In this document: positions 60,225 through 64,000 of the stretch, in pieces
Position numbering within the stretch: the first letter of the stretch is position 1
Layout: every line of letters begins with the position of its first letter
Assembly (NCBI GenBank): GCA_031763025.1
Contig: JASSKH010000020.1
Location: 8,000,667 to 8,064,666 of the forward strand
Length of the DNA stretch: 64,000 nucleotides
From: Macrocystis pyrifera
Lineage: Eukaryota; Sar; Phaeophyceae; Laminariales; Laminariaceae
Direction of reading: 5' to 3'
Position numbers and translations under genes: made by a program
The notes under the pieces: generated by a model
What the model was told of the DNA's origin: nothing
Databases searched by the model: none
The model's input: the letters and a program-made list of their open reading frames with translations, nothing else

Positions 60225-61153
60225 CTGTTCATCTCATTTCAAATCCAGTATTCCCAAATAAATCTGAATCTCCAATGTTCGCAGATTCTCTCCTACTCTC
60301 AAATCGATACACAATCAATTTAAAAACGAAAATCACCACAGCAGTCAATCAACAAAGCCAAACGTGCCTGGTGCGGACGTAAGTCCTTGCCGGTGGCGCC
60401 TCGATCCCTTATCTGTCCTCCTTTCTCTTGGGGCACCGCATCCCGAACAGATGATAATGCAGACTCCTCCCCCTGCGCCCATCTTCGCTCTCCCCCTCGA
60501 CTCCCTCCTCGGGGGTAACGTCCCCCCCCATCAACCACCTGCGGGCGTGGTGCTTCAGCAGTCCAGGCGGATTCTGCTAGAACACTTTCAGCGTCTATCC
60601 CGCGGTTCTCTACCTTCCCTCCCGGCTCCTGCCGGCCAAACTCTCTCTTTCATGTAATAATATACGTTCTACATTTACGTCGCCAGCGCGCAGCGAACCC
60701 ACAGGTTCAGGCAGATGCCTGGCTATCCCGGGGTGTTGCAGCAGCGACGGTTACGCGGCGGTCGACACGACGGCGGCGGTAACGGTGCTTACTGCATGCG
60801 CTTCATCGTCGCAACAAAAGTACAGCAATCCTCTGACTGCCGACGTTGCTGACGGTGTTGCTGGAGCTGCTGCTGTCCCTGCAACTACTACTCTCCAGCG
60901 CCCTCGCCACCAGTGCCAAGCGATTCTACCAGGTCCGGCTCAAACTTGGCCCCGCTGGGGACGCTGCTGCTCTCCTGGTGCGGCATCTCCTGACTCTTCT
61001 CACACACACGTCCTCTCCTCCAGGACCTCGATCTCATCTTCAAAATACACACACACGCTGGCTTCCTCGCGATGCACATCATCTAAAAAGAATAGACTTG
61101 CTGGAAGCAGGTTCCCACCTCTTTGGGTTGGACTGGGCTACGCTTGCCAATAG

Positions 61154-61171
61154 AAGATCACCTGTATCCCA
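61154..61171 (-). promoter_or_regulatory. Possible primer-binding site
   Basis: The minus strand reads TGGGATACAGGTGATCTT, starting six bases inside the 5' LTR. It begins with the TGG complementary to a tRNA CCA end. The matching tRNA was not determined. Confidence 0.45.
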
Positions 61172-61177
61172 CTAGTG

Positions 61178-61443
61178 TGTTGACTGATCCCGAAAGGTAT
61201 AGGCGCAGCTGGCACGGGCACGCGTGGCTGGCTCCAGACATGAAACGGAACTCCTCTTATATTACATCCTCGCTGTAGAGTTGACTCGCCTCACATGCAG
61301 TAGAGGGTTCTACCTGACGAGTGGCATTGGTGGGCACACATTACCCCGATATCCCAATACCCTACTGCCGGAATCCCTTTCCAGCGTGGAATTCCCCAAT
61401 CTACCATGGATCTTATATGTCGTGTATCTGAGTACAATCAACA
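61178..61443 (-). repeat. 5' LTR, 266 bp
   Basis: Same length as the other LTR with no indels. Most of the 12 differences are C/T or A/G transitions; three are transversions. Confidence 0.92.
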
Positions 61444-61719
61444 AACCTCTTCAACAATATCACTTTTGGCACTGTAGTGCCATTTTGGGTACAGAAATAC
61501 TTATACTCGGAGAGGTTTGTTCCTAAAGATAGGACTGCAGTGTTCAACAAGTTGAAGTTGAGCGTCACTCCTACAACATCACGCGTCATTTCTCGTATAC
61601 ATACTGAGCCCTTCTTCGTACGAATCTGCTTTTTCTCTAACAGACTTCAGGATTATCCCTTCCCCTCCCGCATTGCAACCGGAGCATGCCCCCCCTAGGC
61701 TACATCACGGAGAATACCT

Positions 61720-62540
61720 GAAGTATAGTCTACTACTAAAAATGCATGGCTCATCTCTACAGTCCTAGTTCGACGGCCCCTCGACTATCGTCATAGCCTG
61801 ACCCCCGCTGCTAGCAGCGTAGCATGGTTTCCCTCAACTGATATCGTGGCATAGCCATCATCTGTTGACCCCGAAGCGTGCTTCACCCCTACTATCACCA
61901 CGTACCCTAGTTCTCCTCGCCTACCGGTCCCAACTCTTCACGTTCGGATGGCTCCCTCTTACGCCCGTCGTGTATTGGATCCCATCTACTACCATCGTCG
62001 AGTAGCCTTTTGTTCCTCTTCCACGATAGCAAGGCTCCCCTCCACACGTTTAGTAGACGGTATCGTCCCACCCCCCCCCCCCCCCGAGTACGACTGTGGC
62101 ATGGCTGCCTCTCACTACACTTGCATGGCTCCTTTCAATTAGCATAGACTATCGCCCTTTTGTCTTAACAATACGATGCCCCCCCCTGGCATATGTAGCA
62201 TGATCTTCTCCGGTACTACCATACCATAGCTCCCCCACCCACCTCCCGTAGCAGGGAGTAATCCTACCTTCAACATCACGGATCTTCCATCCACCACCGG
62301 TACACGGACCCCTGCTACTACCGCCTTGGCATGAATCTTCTCTACAAACCACCATACCATGGCTCCTATATCCGTTCCTTGACTACATCCTATATATTAC
62401 CACCGTATCTTGGCTCCCTTCTACTACGATGTGTTAGCATGGCTCCCTTTCGTTGCCCTCATAGGATGGCAGCCCTTTACCAACACAGTAGCTTGACTCG
62501 CCTCTACTACCAGCGAAGGATAGAGTATTTCGGATTTTGA
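61720..62540. repeat. GCATGGCTCCC / CTACTACCATCG minisatellite
   Basis: Degenerate units of roughly 30-60 bp are built from AGCATGGCTCCCTCTTAC-type and CTACTACCA-type words, for example near 61825, 61945, 62098, 62125, 62355 and 62435. A 15-C run lies at 62071-62085. The short frames on both strands are by-products. Confidence 0.65.
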
Positions 62541-64000
62541 CCGCGACAAGAAGCCCCCCTACTCCTGAAGTGTTAATGAACCATCGATGTACAAGTCTCC
62601 CCAAGTCAGCAGCGTCATATTCAGCATGTGCTTCGTTCAACGTACGTATTATGTCGGGTTAGGAGAACAATATATCGGAATGCTTCAGGCCCAAGACCAC
62701 CCTTCCCCCTTGAAATAATATGGTATCAGGAGTTCCACATGTTCTACTCAATATTATCTGACAGACTCGAGCTCTTGACGTGAGCGACTACGGTTTACAG
62801 TAGAGTATGACACACTTCACTACTGTTAGTCTTCTAGGACACGCGCATATAAATGTTGGTTGACGTGCGCGAAAACTCGTCGTCGAAGTCATGTTTCTGG
62901 TGTGAGTATTGCTTTCCTCGCGCCAGGAGTCACCAAACCTTGAGGGGCTATTCGCACGCTCTATACGGCATGGGTTCGCAACCTATGAGCCCCAAGCATT
63001 CGCAGTGAAGGGGCCGGGACAACATGAACAAAACCCAATCTGATGCGTAGGTTGCAGCATGCTCCGTACGATATCGTTGTAGTCTGCGGGGCGAGGGCAG
63101 AAGTACAGTCGCTCACCCATGCGTCATGCCGACCAGTCATCAGCCCACAACGCCGTGACCACGAAGAATTTGTTTGAACAATGGTGCCTGACCCTAGCTG
63201 CCGAGGAACACACGTTGCGGTGTACCCCCTCATCGCCAACCGATATTCGTGCCCCATTCAAACGTAAATCAATCGCTTTTTTTCCGAACGTACAATCGAA
63301 CGCTATGAATACGTTGCACTCCAGGCCGGATGAATCCCCCAATGACGACTTCCGGCGATCTTGGCGGAACAGGAAATCTTGAAGAGGTACGAATAAACGC
63401 TAGCGTGGCGAATAACCATGCCCGAAATGTCACAACGTTGATTGATAACCGGGATGTAGCTGCAGCGGGTAGCTGAGCTTGTGCGAAGAACTACAAAGGA
63501 ACGTTACCTATAGTAGGCCCTTTCGACGATCCATCGGATACGACCTACGTACAGAAGTTGTGGAGCCGAGTTCGTCCAGAATAGGTTTTCCCGCACGCAT
63601 CGTTCACTCTTGCTGTTTCCTCACCGTTTTGGCTTCGTTGGTCACAGCGGCTGGTTGCCACATGAATCATCTTTGTCACGTTTTTAATGGCAGCAAGAAC
63701 GCCTAGCCATCACCAGGTTGATAACAGCGCGAGCCTGTGTTGCCGCCTGTTAAGGGTTCACCACCACGATACCCGAGCCAGAAGACCTCTCAAACTAGAC
63801 TGCGGTTTCCATTCGAGAGCGAGGTACTGAAATCTTCAACGGAGCTATTTGTTTAGCGCCGCACCAGCAACATCGGATAGAACGAAGCTGGCATCGCAGG
63901 GCTTGTGGCAACAGCAGAAAGTCGCCGTTTAACTCAATTGGAGCTACTCGTTCGAACAAGAGCCCACACTGCTAGCTGGCTACAGAAGCGGCACGTGTGA
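62541..64000. other. No supported gene
   Basis: Only short frames without recognisable motifs up to the end of the window. Confidence 0.45.

Larger units (their letters stand above)
58135..61448 (-). mobile_element. Complete, probably non-autonomous LTR retrotransposon (3.3 kb)
   Basis: Two 266-bp direct repeats (58140-58405 and 61178-61443) each begin TGTTGA and end TCAACA, the usual TG..CA ends of LTRs. The element is flanked by a perfect 5-bp target duplication, AACCT, at 58135-58139 and 61444-61448. A purine tract reading GAGTAGGGGGGA on the minus strand touches the 58140-58405 LTR. That makes it the 3' LTR and sets the element on the minus strand. A possible primer-binding site, TGGGATACAGG on the minus strand, starts at 61171, six bases inside the other LTR. 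The two LTRs differ at 12 of 266 positions by my count (about 95.5% identity). The 2.77-kb interior has no protease, integrase or reverse transcriptase that I can find. It is therefore best described as a short non-autonomous element whose enzymes come from elsewhere. Confidence 0.9.

Noticed and set aside
58406-61177. Possible gag frames in the LTR element (for example 60888-61082 and 60320-60538 on the minus strand)
   Set aside because: Short, low-complexity and separated by stops; no zinc knuckle or protease motif is seen.

Overview
This window is eukaryotic nuclear DNA from a repeat-rich draft assembly with one 100-base gap. The evidence is a multi-exon gene with GT-AG introns, two families of non-LTR retrotransposon, a structurally complete LTR element, a MITE family, and long satellite and minisatellite arrays. 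There is no operon-like packing. The single convincing gene encodes a secreted protein with a basic GR.LQ-type propeptide and C-P-x-G-[FY]-T cysteine repeats, a style common in algae and stramenopiles. A photosynthetic stramenopile such as a brown alga is therefore plausible, but that is inference.

Layout. 1-8261: a MITE, a decayed 5'-truncated LINE tail (about 1770-2694), very long poly-G and poly-C tracts, a 401-bp tandem duplication, smaller duplications and minisatellites. 8262-8361: gap. 9823-11234: broken open frames coding for basic, repeat-containing protein. 11390-12105: CAG/Ala-Gln low complexity. 12106-23640: an ~11.5-kb degenerate ~95-bp satellite with a higher-order structure. 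23990-25030: CTG/CAG-rich DNA. 25200-27290: a CAGATCATA-type minisatellite with a ~450-bp super-period. 28170-28292: a lone exon-like segment. 30121-33247: a 5'-truncated LINE on the minus strand with an intact reverse-transcriptase frame and an (AC)n tail. 36519-41770: the four-exon secreted cysteine-rich gene on the minus strand. 43361-45207: two MITEs. 47753-49160: a second, decayed copy of the same LINE. 54024-55613: three MITEs, one inserted into another. 58135-61448: an LTR element with 266-bp LTRs and a 5-bp target duplication. 61720-62540: a minisatellite.

How it fits together. Almost everything except the secreted protein gene is repeat or transposon. The autonomous activity visible here is only the LINE reverse transcriptase. 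The MITEs and the 3.3-kb LTR element have no recognisable enzyme and would depend on proteins encoded elsewhere. The most informative observations are the splice-phase-consistent gene model, the nested MITE that fixes its own boundaries, the LTR element found purely from structure, and the two large higher-order repeat arrays.
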